Shown here one piece after another: positions 1-5,909 of a stretch of DNA of 10,411 bases. This DNA comes from CAYRNC01 sp964425645 (GTDB taxonomy: Bacteria; Bacillota; Clostridia; Peptostreptococcales; Anaerovoracaceae), in assembly GCA_964425645.1 (NCBI GenBank), contig CAYRNC010000063.1:1-10411 (forward strand), read 5' to 3'. Every line of letters starts with the position of its first letter. The stretch's first letter is position 1. Made by a program: the position numbers and the translations under genes. The notes beneath the pieces are model-generated. The model was not told the DNA's origin. It saw only the letters and a program-made list of their open reading frames with translations, and did not search any database.

Positions 1-207
1 ATTTTCTTTCCTGTGGAGGTTATTCCCATTTACACGGATGAATATTCAGACTCGGTTATCCGGCGAAAACAACATTGTTTAACTGGTATAATGAATACAG
101 AAACTGGTAACCTAAGCAAAAAATTTAGAAAACCCCCTGTATACAGCCCGATTGAAAAGCAAAAAGCTTTGGACTTTTACATATCCAATGGTAAAAATAT
201 TGCGCTT
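1..207 (+). pseudogene. IS3-family OrfA-like N-terminal fragment, truncated
   Basis: The reading frame is open from the left window edge, with a possible GTG at 13. It carries a stretch around residues 44-65 (from GTG 13) beginning YSPIEKQKALDFY and ending NGKNIAL. This resembles the N-terminal part of OrfA of IS3-family (IS150-like) elements, whose consensus reads roughly YSPEMKQ-A--YYLEHG followed by a helix-turn-helix. Similarity stops at about 199-207, just where the recognition helix should follow. Beyond that the frame only runs antisense through a second, oppositely oriented IS fragment to a stop at 306. I therefore read it as a 5' remnant of a transposase gene cut by a rearrangement. 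The family assignment rests on remembered motif similarity and is moderate in confidence; no DDE domain is present. Confidence 0.5.
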
Positions 208-617
208 AGAAAGATTGGGCTTTGGGCACATTGCGTAGATCCCCATCTCGTTCATGAACCTTTTTATAGGTTTACGTTCAACAGGAATATTGTCAAAGTT
301 CTGTAGCTTGTCGCGAAGCTTCCTAACCCCTATATAAGGCATTCTTGTGTGCCAGTAATCAAGCCTGTCTTTTACCAGATTCTTAAATTCCCAGTCCGGT
401 TGAGCGGGAGTGTAATACACGCTCGTCCTGTTAATTTCAAGCAACTCGCACTGCCTGGACACGCTTAATTCATGGTCTTTTATAACCAGTTTTAGCCTTC
501 CAGCCATTCCCAAAGACTTGTTCAGATTTTTTTCCAGCCAGTCATTCTCTATGGTGAGTTGAGCGACCTTTGCCATTAATGTCTCATACTGCTCGTCCAT
601 TTCCTTTTCTTTTGCAT
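199..617 (-). pseudogene. IS3-family transposase remnant (OrfA end plus OrfB start, no catalytic domain)
   Basis: Reading leftward from ATG 600, the product begins MDEQYETLMAKVAQLTIEND, typical of the coiled-coil end of an IS3 OrfA. It continues in the same frame into an OrfB N-terminus with the HTH_21-type signature SVSRQCELLEINRTSVYY (about residues 46-63) and YIGVRKLRDKL (about 89-99). Recognisable sequence ends at LSKRN (residue 134, base 199); the rest of the frame, to a stop at 112, is unrelated. The rve/DDE integrase domain, some 150 residues, is missing, so it cannot transpose itself. A second ATG at 617 in another frame gives MQKKRKWT, resembling an OrfA start, and hits a stop at 576-578. 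This suggests that most of OrfA has been deleted between that start and the coiled coil. Confidence 0.75.
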
Positions 618-927
618 GGTAGCAACACTTCTAATGAAATCGGAAACGTTTTCGGCATTGATTTCACTAACAAGAGGCTTCGACTTGCCGAGATAAAAAA
701 TATTTTTGCAAATTCGAAAAAATAAAAATTGTGCTATGTTTTACTGACAAATAACTAAACCCCCAAACCCTTTCATTAGAATGGGTCCAGGAGCATTTTT
801 TCTTTTTTACCTGTCAAACTTCGGATTATAATCATGTTCTGAAATCAAATCAACATAAAATCCGGTCTTCATATGTTATGACAAATGATCCTTTGTAAAA
901 GGTACCGACAGTAAAATGCTCTTGGAT
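618..927. other. Intergenic stretch without a supported gene
   Basis: About 310 bases lie between the IS remnant and the spo0E-like gene. The part next to the IS (618-740, minus) is an open frame without a convincing start that runs into MQKKRKWT; it may be residual coding or chance. The part from 760 to 927 is AT-rich and contains the imperfect inverted repeat described separately. I see no tRNA, riboswitch or strong promoter here. Confidence 0.5.
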
Positions 928-928
928 C
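784..928. repeat. Imperfect 16-base inverted repeat bounding 145 bases
   Basis: GGTCCAGGAGCATTTT at 784-799 matches the reverse complement of 913-928 (GATCCAAGAGCATTTT) at 14 of 16 positions. The right arm ends exactly at the stop codon of the spo0E-like gene. The arms are about 113 bases apart, so a simple terminator hairpin is unlikely. Ends of a small non-autonomous element, or a decayed IS end pair, are possible. I see no clear target duplication. Confidence 0.4.
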
Positions 929-1104
929 TATTTGCCCATATTTTTAGTGATAATTTCGTTGTATTTTGTGATTGCGGCATTTAGAGACCGGCTTGCGGAT
1001 ACTATTTCAGGGCTCTGTAGGTTTGCTTCCTGATCTGCAATCAGATCGACTAATTTTTTTCGCAGCTTCTCAATATCCTGCAATAAATATTCGATTTCGG
1101 TCAT
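928..1104 (-). CDS. Spo0E-like aspartyl-phosphate phosphatase family small protein
   Basis: This 58-residue gene starts at ATG 1104, preceded by a good ribosome site (AAGGGGG, about 8 bases upstream), and stops with TAG at 928-930. The product has the two-helix pattern of Spo0E-like proteins: helix one IEKLRKKLVDLI (about residues 11-22), a short turn (NLQSPEIV), and helix two with the family signature position SRSLNAAITKYNEI (about 40-53). Family members dephosphorylate the sporulation regulator Spo0A-P, and the signature is normally S-x-x-L-D. Here Asp is replaced by Asn (SRSLN). Since that Asp is reported as important for phosphatase action in Spo0E, this protein may be inactive or have another role. 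It stands alone, with the IS remnant downstream. Family assignment is fairly sure; activity is not. Confidence 0.8.
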   Translation of the reverse strand: MTEIEYLLQDIEKLRKKLVDLIADQEANLQSPEIVSASRSLNAAITKYNEIITKNMGK

Positions 1105-1403
1105 TTTGCATTCCCCCTTAAAATCAGTATGTCCAGTAAGAAATAATAAATAGGCAAAGGTATTTAAATCTTTAAAAACCTTAAGAACAGCGGCTTACAG
1201 TTCGGGAAAAAACAGTGCGAGCAAAAGGCGCTGTCCTTTAGCAGGAAATTATTTGGAGATGTATTGGCAGTCTGTTAAAGAGGCTAAAAATAACAGATGA
1301 TAAATATGAAAAATAGGTTCGGGGCCTGCTCGAGCGGGCCCCTTTACATTTACGTTTGGATAAAGCTTTATCCGCAAAAGATATTCACCTTGTATCCCAA
1401 TGT
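1105..1403. other. Intergenic stretch between spo0E-like and cupin genes
   Basis: About 300 bases without a convincing gene. On the plus strand a short open frame (about 1160-1275, ending LFGDVLAVC then TAA) has no start codon and looks like chance or a decayed remnant. On the minus strand, around 1206-1235, a weak stem is followed by six T residues and could act as a leftward terminator. The GC-rich hairpin at 1321-1342 is listed separately. Confidence 0.4.
1321..1342 (-). terminator. GC-rich hairpin downstream of the cupin gene
   Basis: A 22-base near-perfect palindrome: GGGGCC, one unpaired or wobble position, GCTCGAGC, then GGCCCC. It lies about 60 bases past the cupin stop codon and is by far the most GC-rich point of the neighbourhood. 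On the minus strand a T-rich stretch follows after about six bases; on the plus strand only TTTACATTTA follows. Transcription termination for the cupin gene is the likeliest role, but the T tract is not ideal in either direction. Confidence 0.5.
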
Positions 1404-1886
1404 TCATCTGTGATCCGGATCATCTGCCTTTGTTTTGTGCACAGTCCCTTTCGGATGTTCGGGAGGAGCATAAATTGAATACAATTTTATAGGTTTAGTT
1501 CCTATGTTTAGCAGGTTATGCCATTTCCCCGCAGGGATTATTGTGGCGTAATCTTCTTTTACCCTTCGACGGAAATCCAATTCAGTCTCAGTGTCTCCCA
1601 TCATAATTACGCCTTCGCCCTCCTCAATTCGCAAAAACTGATCTGTCTCCGCATGTTTTTCCAATCCTATATCATCCCCTATATCGATGCTCATCAGTGT
1701 AAGTTGCATATGGGTTCCTGTCCATACTGTGGTTCGATAGTTTTCGTTATCCTCTGTAGCATCCTCGATGTCTATTACTAATGGTTCCGGTCCCGTATCT
1801 GTTAATGCCGGTGTTTTTGATTGCAGGTTTGGCCCCTGCGCCGGTATGTGTGCCCATGGCGGATAATTGTCATTGTACATTTCCAC
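1404..1886 (-). CDS. Cupin-domain protein
   Basis: The 160-residue product is a single-domain cupin, a small beta-barrel that usually binds a metal ion. Cupin motif 1 is seen around residues 74-97, with H78, E80 and D82 as likely ligands in the segment HAETDQFLRIEEGEG. Motif 2 is around residues 112-127 (YATIIPAGKWHNLLN), with H123. A proline-rich N-terminal leader (PPWAHIPAQGPN) precedes the barrel, and a charged tail follows it. Translation probably starts at GTG 1886, five to six bases after AAAGGA; ATG at 1880 is the alternative, but its spacing is long. There is no signal peptide, so it is cytoplasmic. The substrate cannot be told: cupins include sugar isomerases, dioxygenases and ligand sensors. 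It is the sole gene of its transcription unit, ending before the hairpin at 1321-1342. Confidence 0.8.
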   Translation of the reverse strand: MEMYNDNYPPWAHIPAQGPNLQSKTPALTDTGPEPLVIDIEDATEDNENYRTTVWTGTHMQLTLMSIDIGDDIGLEKHAETDQFLRIEEGEGVIMMGDTETELDFRRRVKEDYATIIPAGKWHNLLNIGTKPIKLYSIYAPPEHPKGTVHKTKADDPDHR

Positions 1887-2001
1887 ATGTCCTTTCTTAA
1901 AATACTGATATAATTAGATTATTCCGCATTAAAGAATAGGTGAAATAATTCTAGCCTTTCAAATTTAGGACAGAAAAGTGTTTCAATGTGGATTAATTTA
2001 T

Positions 2002-2814
2002 TTATTTTATTTTTGGAAGGATATATTCCTTTACATCATCAAGATTCTCTGGATCAATAAGTGACGTATAGGCATCGCTGTATTGTAATCCGTTTGCTGT
2101 TTCTAGAAAAATCCATCGTTCGCCGTCCGGCAAACCGTATTCAGCAAGATCTAGTAAATACAGTTTCCTGCCGCTTTGCTCTCTTACAGATGTTTCATCG
2201 TATTTTACAGGAGTGAAGATTCCCTTTATCCCTTCAGTTATTTGTGAGGAGATTTCGGTACAGGAGGTTTCTATACCGGGAATACCTACAGCGACGGGAA
2301 GTAAAATGCTAATCGTTTCCCCGGGTTTTATGTCCCCGCGAAAAACTTTCTCAACCTTTATCTTGGCTATAGCGCGGTAATTATCACTTCCGTCACCAAA
2401 ATCCAATCGTATATTTTTAACATCTGTTACTGTCCCTTCGAAGATTACAACTGTGTACCCTTCATGCACTCCTGCAAAAAGTTCGTTTTCGGTTAAATAA
2501 ACAAGGCAATCGCTTGAATTAATATTTGGAATCTTATTTACATAGCGAACGTCAATTCCTTTATCCGAGTATAGAAGATTGAGGTGTGATTTGCTGTTGT
2601 TAACAGTCTGAATGATTACAGCTACTGCTAAAAAAAAGCAAAAAGACACTAGGATAATTCGATTTATGCTAAATGTTTTATTCGTCGCTGCTGTCTTCTT
2701 TTTCCCAGTTTTGCATGAACGGGTATGAGCAAGTATCTTATTTAACATTCTTTCTGTAGCGATATCATCAGGTTTGATTTTATTCCACGATTCAATAATT
2801 TGTTTATTCTTCAT
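2002..2814 (-). CDS. Membrane-anchored anti-sigma-like protein partnered with ECF sigma factor
   Basis: The product of about 270 residues has three parts: a basic cytoplasmic N-terminus of about 50 residues (KNKQIIESWNKIKPDD, then a Lys-rich stretch), one membrane helix (about residues 51-69, RIILVSFCFFLAVAVIIQTV), and an extracytoplasmic domain of about 200 residues containing FEGTVTDV and VEKVFRGDIKPGE. This topology, and the position directly after an ECF sigma gene, fits an anti-sigma factor that holds the sigma at the membrane until a surface signal arrives. I see no zinc-binding HxxxCxxC motif, so it is not a classical ZAS protein. I chose ATG 2814 because AGGCGGTGA lies five bases upstream; the GTG at 2823 lies inside that ribosome site. 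It overlaps the sigma gene by 11 bases, implying coupled translation. The anti-sigma role is inferred from context and topology. Confidence 0.7.
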   Translation of the reverse strand: MKNKQIIESWNKIKPDDIATERMLNKILAHTRSCKTGKKKTAATNKTFSINRIILVSFCFFLAVAVIIQTVNNSKSHLNLLYSDKGIDVRYVNKIPNINSSDCLVYLTENELFAGVHEGYTVVIFEGTVTDVKNIRLDFGDGSDNYRAIAKIKVEKVFRGDIKPGETISILLPVAVGIPGIETSCTEISSQITEGIKGIFTPVKYDETSVREQSGRKLYLLDLAEYGLPDGERWIFLETANGLQYSDAYTSLIDPENLDDVKEYILPKIK

Positions 2815-3301
2815 TGAAGTCACCGCCTAACATTACTTTAAGAACACTCCGCGCCTCGCTTAGATGATTTCGAATGGTTGATTGGGGTTTGCGGAGAATA
2901 TTTGCGATCGCCGGGGTCTTATAGCCTTCGTAATAATACAGGTAAATTACCGCTTTATATTTGTCGGGCAGGTTCATGACTGCTTCAAATGTATTGTCGA
3001 TTTCAATACCAGTTACACCTAATATATTTTCAAAATCAGTCAGATCCAAGCGGTTTTTAAACCAATGACGCAGGTTGTTCTTGCAAACATTGGTTGCAGT
3101 ACGGATTAGCCATGCCTTTTCATGTCCTTCATTCATAAAAGTCACCCCGGATTTTATCATTTTGCAAAAAGTGTCCTGGACAGCATCTTCGGTATCGAAT
3201 GCATTTTTCATATAGGCGAAACAAACGCGATAAACTGTTTTTACCTGACGCATATATATTTTTGTAATCTCTTTGTCCGTACGAAACAAAGGTTTTGTCA
3301 T
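2804..3301 (-). CDS. ECF-type RNA polymerase sigma factor
   Basis: This 165-residue protein has only the two domains of extracytoplasmic-function sigma factors. Region 2 covers about residues 14-82 and includes YRVCFAYMKNAFDTEDAVQD, the core-binding and -10-recognising helices. Region 4 covers about 105-156 (LPDKYKAVIYLYYYEGYKTP and the helix-turn-helix IANILRKPQSTIRNHLSEAR), which binds the -35 element. Start ATG 3301 has GGAGG eight bases upstream. The next gene overlaps it and encodes a likely membrane anti-sigma, so the pair is probably a surface-stress switch. ECF operons usually have a promoter read by their own sigma; a candidate is given at 3332-3356. The signal and regulon are unknown. 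Confidence 0.92.
   Translation of the reverse strand: MTKPLFRTDKEITKIYMRQVKTVYRVCFAYMKNAFDTEDAVQDTFCKMIKSGVTFMNEGHEKAWLIRTATNVCKNNLRHWFKNRLDLTDFENILGVTGIEIDNTFEAVMNLPDKYKAVIYLYYYEGYKTPAIANILRKPQSTIRNHLSEARSVLKVMLGGDFNEE
2820..2828 (-). promoter_or_regulatory. Ribosome binding site deciding the anti-sigma start
   Basis: AGGCGGTGA on the minus strand lies inside the last codons of the sigma gene, five bases before ATG 2814. The in-frame GTG at 2823 is part of this site and so is unlikely to be the start. Confidence 0.6.
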
Positions 3302-3331
3302 CGAATCGTCCTCCGTTCACTATTAATACAA

Positions 3332-3356
3332 TCGAACAGGCTAAAAAGTCGGATCA
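3332..3356 (-). promoter_or_regulatory. Candidate autoregulatory ECF promoter
   Basis: About 30-55 bases upstream of the sigma start the minus strand reads TGATCCGAC, a T run, then GCCTGTTCGA. A split pattern with a T-rich spacer and a GTTCG-like downstream block resembles promoters I would expect ahead of clostridial ECF operons. The exact element cannot be proved from one copy, so confidence is low. Confidence 0.3.
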
Positions 3357-3427
3357 GTTTAAAAATCATGTATCTTTTGGAACAGATATAAGGATATACG
3401 ATAGTGTTTTTATATTCAATCAAACAT

Positions 3428-3457
3428 TTGGTAACTTAGAATATGTCATGATATAAT
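3428..3457 (+). promoter_or_regulatory. Housekeeping promoter for thpR
   Basis: The -35-like TTGGTA at 3428-3433, an 18-base spacer and a perfect TATAAT at 3452-3457 preceded by TG (3449-3450) form an extended -10 promoter. Transcription would start near 3464, giving a leader of about 49 bases before ATG 3513. Confidence 0.6.
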
Positions 3458-3512
3458 TAGGCAAAGCAAGGTTGCTGTATCTCAGCATTATTATTAAACA
3501 GGGAGAAGGGAA

Positions 3513-4040
3513 ATGCGTCTATTTATAGCTATTAATTTCGATGAGCAGGTTAAAAAAAATATAATATGTGTGCAGGAACGCCTGAAAAAGCTTGGGCGCT
3601 GCAGCACATCCCGTCCGGAAAATTTACATTTAACCTTAGTCTTTCTGGGAGAAATAGCAAAAGAAAACGTGGAAGCGGTGAAGTGTGTAATGGATCAAAT
3701 AACTGTTCCGGTTCTACATCTTACCTTTGACCGCGTAGATTGTTTCAATAGGCATGACGGCGGAATTTGGTGGCTTGGTTCCAGGCACGATAAGGCGCTT
3801 TTTATGTTACAAAAAGAGTTAGCCGATAGGCTTAGGGATGAAGGTTTTCATTTGGATAATCGGCGTTATAATCCGCATATCACATTAGCTCGTCGATCCG
3901 ATTTTTATGAGAAAGCTGATAAAAATAAGCTATTGGGTCGTCCTTTTGCCGCCATTGCCGATACTGTAAGTTTAATGCTGTCGGAGCAGATAAAAGGTAA
4001 ATTAACTTACACGCAGCTTTATGCTGTACATGTGGAATAA
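3513..4040 (+). CDS. thpR: RNA 2',3'-cyclic phosphodiesterase (ThpR/LigT family)
   Basis: The 175-residue product is a full-length member of the 2H phosphoesterase superfamily, which hydrolyses 2',3'-cyclic phosphate RNA ends to 2'-phosphates. Both catalytic H-x-T-x motifs are present: HLTL at residues 39-42, in the context ENLHLTLVFLGEI, and HITL at 122-125, in NPHITLARR. The N-terminus MRLFIAINFDEQVK is typical of the ThpR branch. Start ATG 3513 follows GGGAGAAGGGAA, a strong ribosome site. It is soluble and cytoplasmic. It has its own extended -10 promoter, and the next gene has another, so it is probably a single-gene unit. The physiological substrate of the bacterial enzymes is not settled; they were first noted for reversible 2'-5' RNA ligation in vitro. 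Confidence 0.93.
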   Translation: MRLFIAINFDEQVKKNIICVQERLKKLGRCSTSRPENLHLTLVFLGEIAKENVEAVKCVMDQITVPVLHLTFDRVDCFNRHDGGIWWLGSRHDKALFMLQKELADRLRDEGFHLDNRRYNPHITLARRSDFYEKADKNKLLGRPFAAIADTVSLMLSEQIKGKLTYTQLYAVHVE

Positions 4041-4083
4041 TTTATCTAAAACATATTTACATCTGCAGTAAAACTAAACATGC

Positions 4084-4112
4084 TTTTCATAGAAAGGTAA
4101 ATTTGGTATAAT
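4084..4112 (+). promoter_or_regulatory. Housekeeping promoter for the diguanylate cyclase operon
   Basis: TTTTCA at 4084-4089, a 17-base spacer and perfect TATAAT at 4107-4112. The predicted transcript starts near 4119, about 33 bases before ATG 4152, and would carry both the cyclase and the methyltransferase. Confidence 0.65.
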
Positions 4113-4141
4113 ACTTCCAGGCTTTCGCAAATGGGGCGTCC

Positions 4142-4147
4142 GGAGGA
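4142..4147 (+). promoter_or_regulatory. Ribosome binding site deciding the cyclase start
   Basis: GGAGGA lies four bases before ATG 4152. The earlier in-frame ATG at 4131 has no comparable site and would make this sequence coding. Confidence 0.65.
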
Positions 4148-4151
4148 TGAT

Positions 4152-5909
4152 ATGGGCTGGTTAAAGTGCAGATCCAAGGTTATAGCTTTGTTAGTCGTCA
4201 GCTTATTCTTTATGACGGGTATGACATTTTCGGAGAAGGATGGATTGACCCTCACGCAGGAAGAAAAGGACTATATAGCCGATAAAACAGTACTAAAAGC
4301 GGCCTCTATTGATGGAGGCGCGCCCTTGCATTACAGGAATTCGCGAGGTGAAATAAAAGGTATCGCAATTTGTGTTCTTGATGAAATCGCAGAAAAAACA
4401 GGACTTATTATCGAATATGAATTATATGACACTATAGACGAAGCGTCCAACAGCGAGTCAGATATTCTATTTGGCATAGCATCTCAATATTTTATTCCCG
4501 GAGTCATTTTGTCCCACTCTTATCTGAAAACAGAAGCAATATTGTTTATGAATTCTTCTCTTGATCCAAATTATCTGGCAGGCAAAAAATATGCAGGTAT
4601 CAAAGGCGGTGATTTGCCGAAGGGGGTTAGGGAGAAAGACGCAGTGTTTTTCGATTCCAGAGAGGATACTATGAATGCTGTAGAAAGCGGTAAAGCAGAT
4701 TACGGTTACGGAAACATATACTCTGTAGCATTTTATATGCTGCAAAACGGATATAAAAATATTCTGTCGATACCTAAGGGGATTGAAGAAAGAGAGTACA
4801 GTATAGGCTTATTGGAGGATAATCCAATACTGCTATCAATTATCAACAAAGCGATAGAGACTATAGATGAAAAAAAAATGCAGACATTGGTTTTGGATAT
4901 GGCATCGGAAGTAGATCGAAAGATCACCCTGAAAATGATATTGAATGTTTACGGGAGGGAAGTATTCGCTGTAATTTTTCTTTCTTTAGGGATCCTGCTC
5001 GCCAGCGTAATATACAATGTGAGGGCGAAGAACAGGTTACGAATGCAAAACATAAGGTATGAACTGCTGTCGCGTATCTCTAATGAATATCTTTATGAGT
5101 ATTTTGCACGCAATCATGAGCTTAAGCTGTCTGAAAAACTTATTCGTCTGTTGGGCGATAAGGATAACCTCGAACAGGCGATCAATACATTTGAAAAAAA
5201 ACTTCTTCATATGAATCTAAAAAAGGATGATCACATCATAAGACTTCCCCTTGGCGACGGAAGTATAGGGGTTTTTAAATCAATCGGTTCCGGTATCCAT
5301 GACAGCAAGGGGAAGCTTTACTCTATCATAGGGAAACTTACAGATGTAAGCAAAGAAGCTGCCGAAAAAGAGGTGCTTATCACCAAGTCCCAATCTGACG
5401 GTTTGACAAACCTTTACAATGCCGCTACCGCAGAGGAACTAATAGATAAAAGATTAAAAGCCAAAGCAGAGTATGAAATGGATGCCCTTATACTGATAGA
5501 TTGCGATAAACTGAAAGAAACAAACGATGAGTTTGGACACCTGGCAGGCAATCAAGTCTTAAAAAATATCGGCAAAGGGTTAAAACTTGCTTTCAGAAAA
5601 ACAGACATAATGGGTCGTATTGGCGGAGATGAATTTTGTGTCTATATAAAGAACATTCCATCTGTTGATTTTGTAGTTTCAAGATGCAGAGATCTGTCTG
5701 AAATCTTTCGGGATATGAATAGCGATTTTCCTTTCTCTGTCAGTATCGGTGTTGCTTTTGACGATAAAAAAGACACATACGAGGATTTATTTAAAAAGGC
5801 GGATGATGCCCTTTATAGGGCGAAAAAAAGTGGAAGAGCTTATGCTGTTTTAAATAAAGAAGGCTATATTGAATGCGGCAAATCGGAGGATATATGGCAG
5901 AACGTGTAA
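4152..5909 (+). CDS. Membrane diguanylate cyclase with solute-binding sensor domain
   Basis: The product (585 residues from ATG 4152) makes cyclic di-GMP from two GTP. In order it has a signal or anchor helix (about residues 9-24), an extracytoplasmic domain resembling family-3 solute-binding proteins (about 35-255, with LTQEEKDYIADK at its start), a membrane helix (about 269-289), a PAS-like linker (about 305-405) and a GGDEF domain (about 412-570). The active site is intact: GGDEF at 491-495, DGLTNLYN at 416-423 and the metal-binding D450. An RxxD inhibitory site (R482-D485) lies five residues upstream of GGDEF, so product feedback inhibition is expected. There is no EAL domain. The outside domain probably senses a small molecule such as an amino acid, though the ligand is unknown. 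The 3' end overlaps the next gene by 16 bases. Confidence 0.9.
   Translation: MGWLKCRSKVIALLVVSLFFMTGMTFSEKDGLTLTQEEKDYIADKTVLKAASIDGGAPLHYRNSRGEIKGIAICVLDEIAEKTGLIIEYELYDTIDEASNSESDILFGIASQYFIPGVILSHSYLKTEAILFMNSSLDPNYLAGKKYAGIKGGDLPKGVREKDAVFFDSREDTMNAVESGKADYGYGNIYSVAFYMLQNGYKNILSIPKGIEEREYSIGLLEDNPILLSIINKAIETIDEKKMQTLVLDMASEVDRKITLKMILNVYGREVFAVIFLSLGILLASVIYNVRAKNRLRMQNIRYELLSRISNEYLYEYFARNHELKLSEKLIRLLGDKDNLEQAINTFEKKLLHMNLKKDDHIIRLPLGDGSIGVFKSIGSGIHDSKGKLYSIIGKLTDVSKEAAEKEVLITKSQSDGLTNLYNAATAEELIDKRLKAKAEYEMDALILIDCDKLKETNDEFGHLAGNQVLKNIGKGLKLAFRKTDIMGRIGGDEFCVYIKNIPSVDFVVSRCRDLSEIFRDMNSDFPFSVSIGVAFDDKKDTYEDLFKKADDALYRAKKSGRAYAVLNKEGYIECGKSEDIWQNV
5885..5890 (+). promoter_or_regulatory. 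Ribosome binding site deciding the methyltransferase start
   Basis: GGAGGA sits three bases before ATG 5894, inside the last codons of the cyclase gene. The upstream in-frame ATG at 5873 lacks such a site. This arrangement implies that translation of the second gene is coupled to the first. Confidence 0.65.

Noticed and set aside
112..198. C-terminal continuation of the leftward transposase frame
   Set aside because: These 28 codons run through the opposite-strand OrfA-like fragment and show no transposase similarity; the real homology ends at base 199.
1160..1275. Short plus-strand open frame ending LFGDVLAVC
   Set aside because: No start codon or ribosome site, and no recognisable family.
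3129..3320. Minus-strand 63-codon frame beginning MNGGRFDD
   Set aside because: It overlaps the ECF sigma gene in another frame; the sigma frame has clear domain motifs and a better ribosome site.
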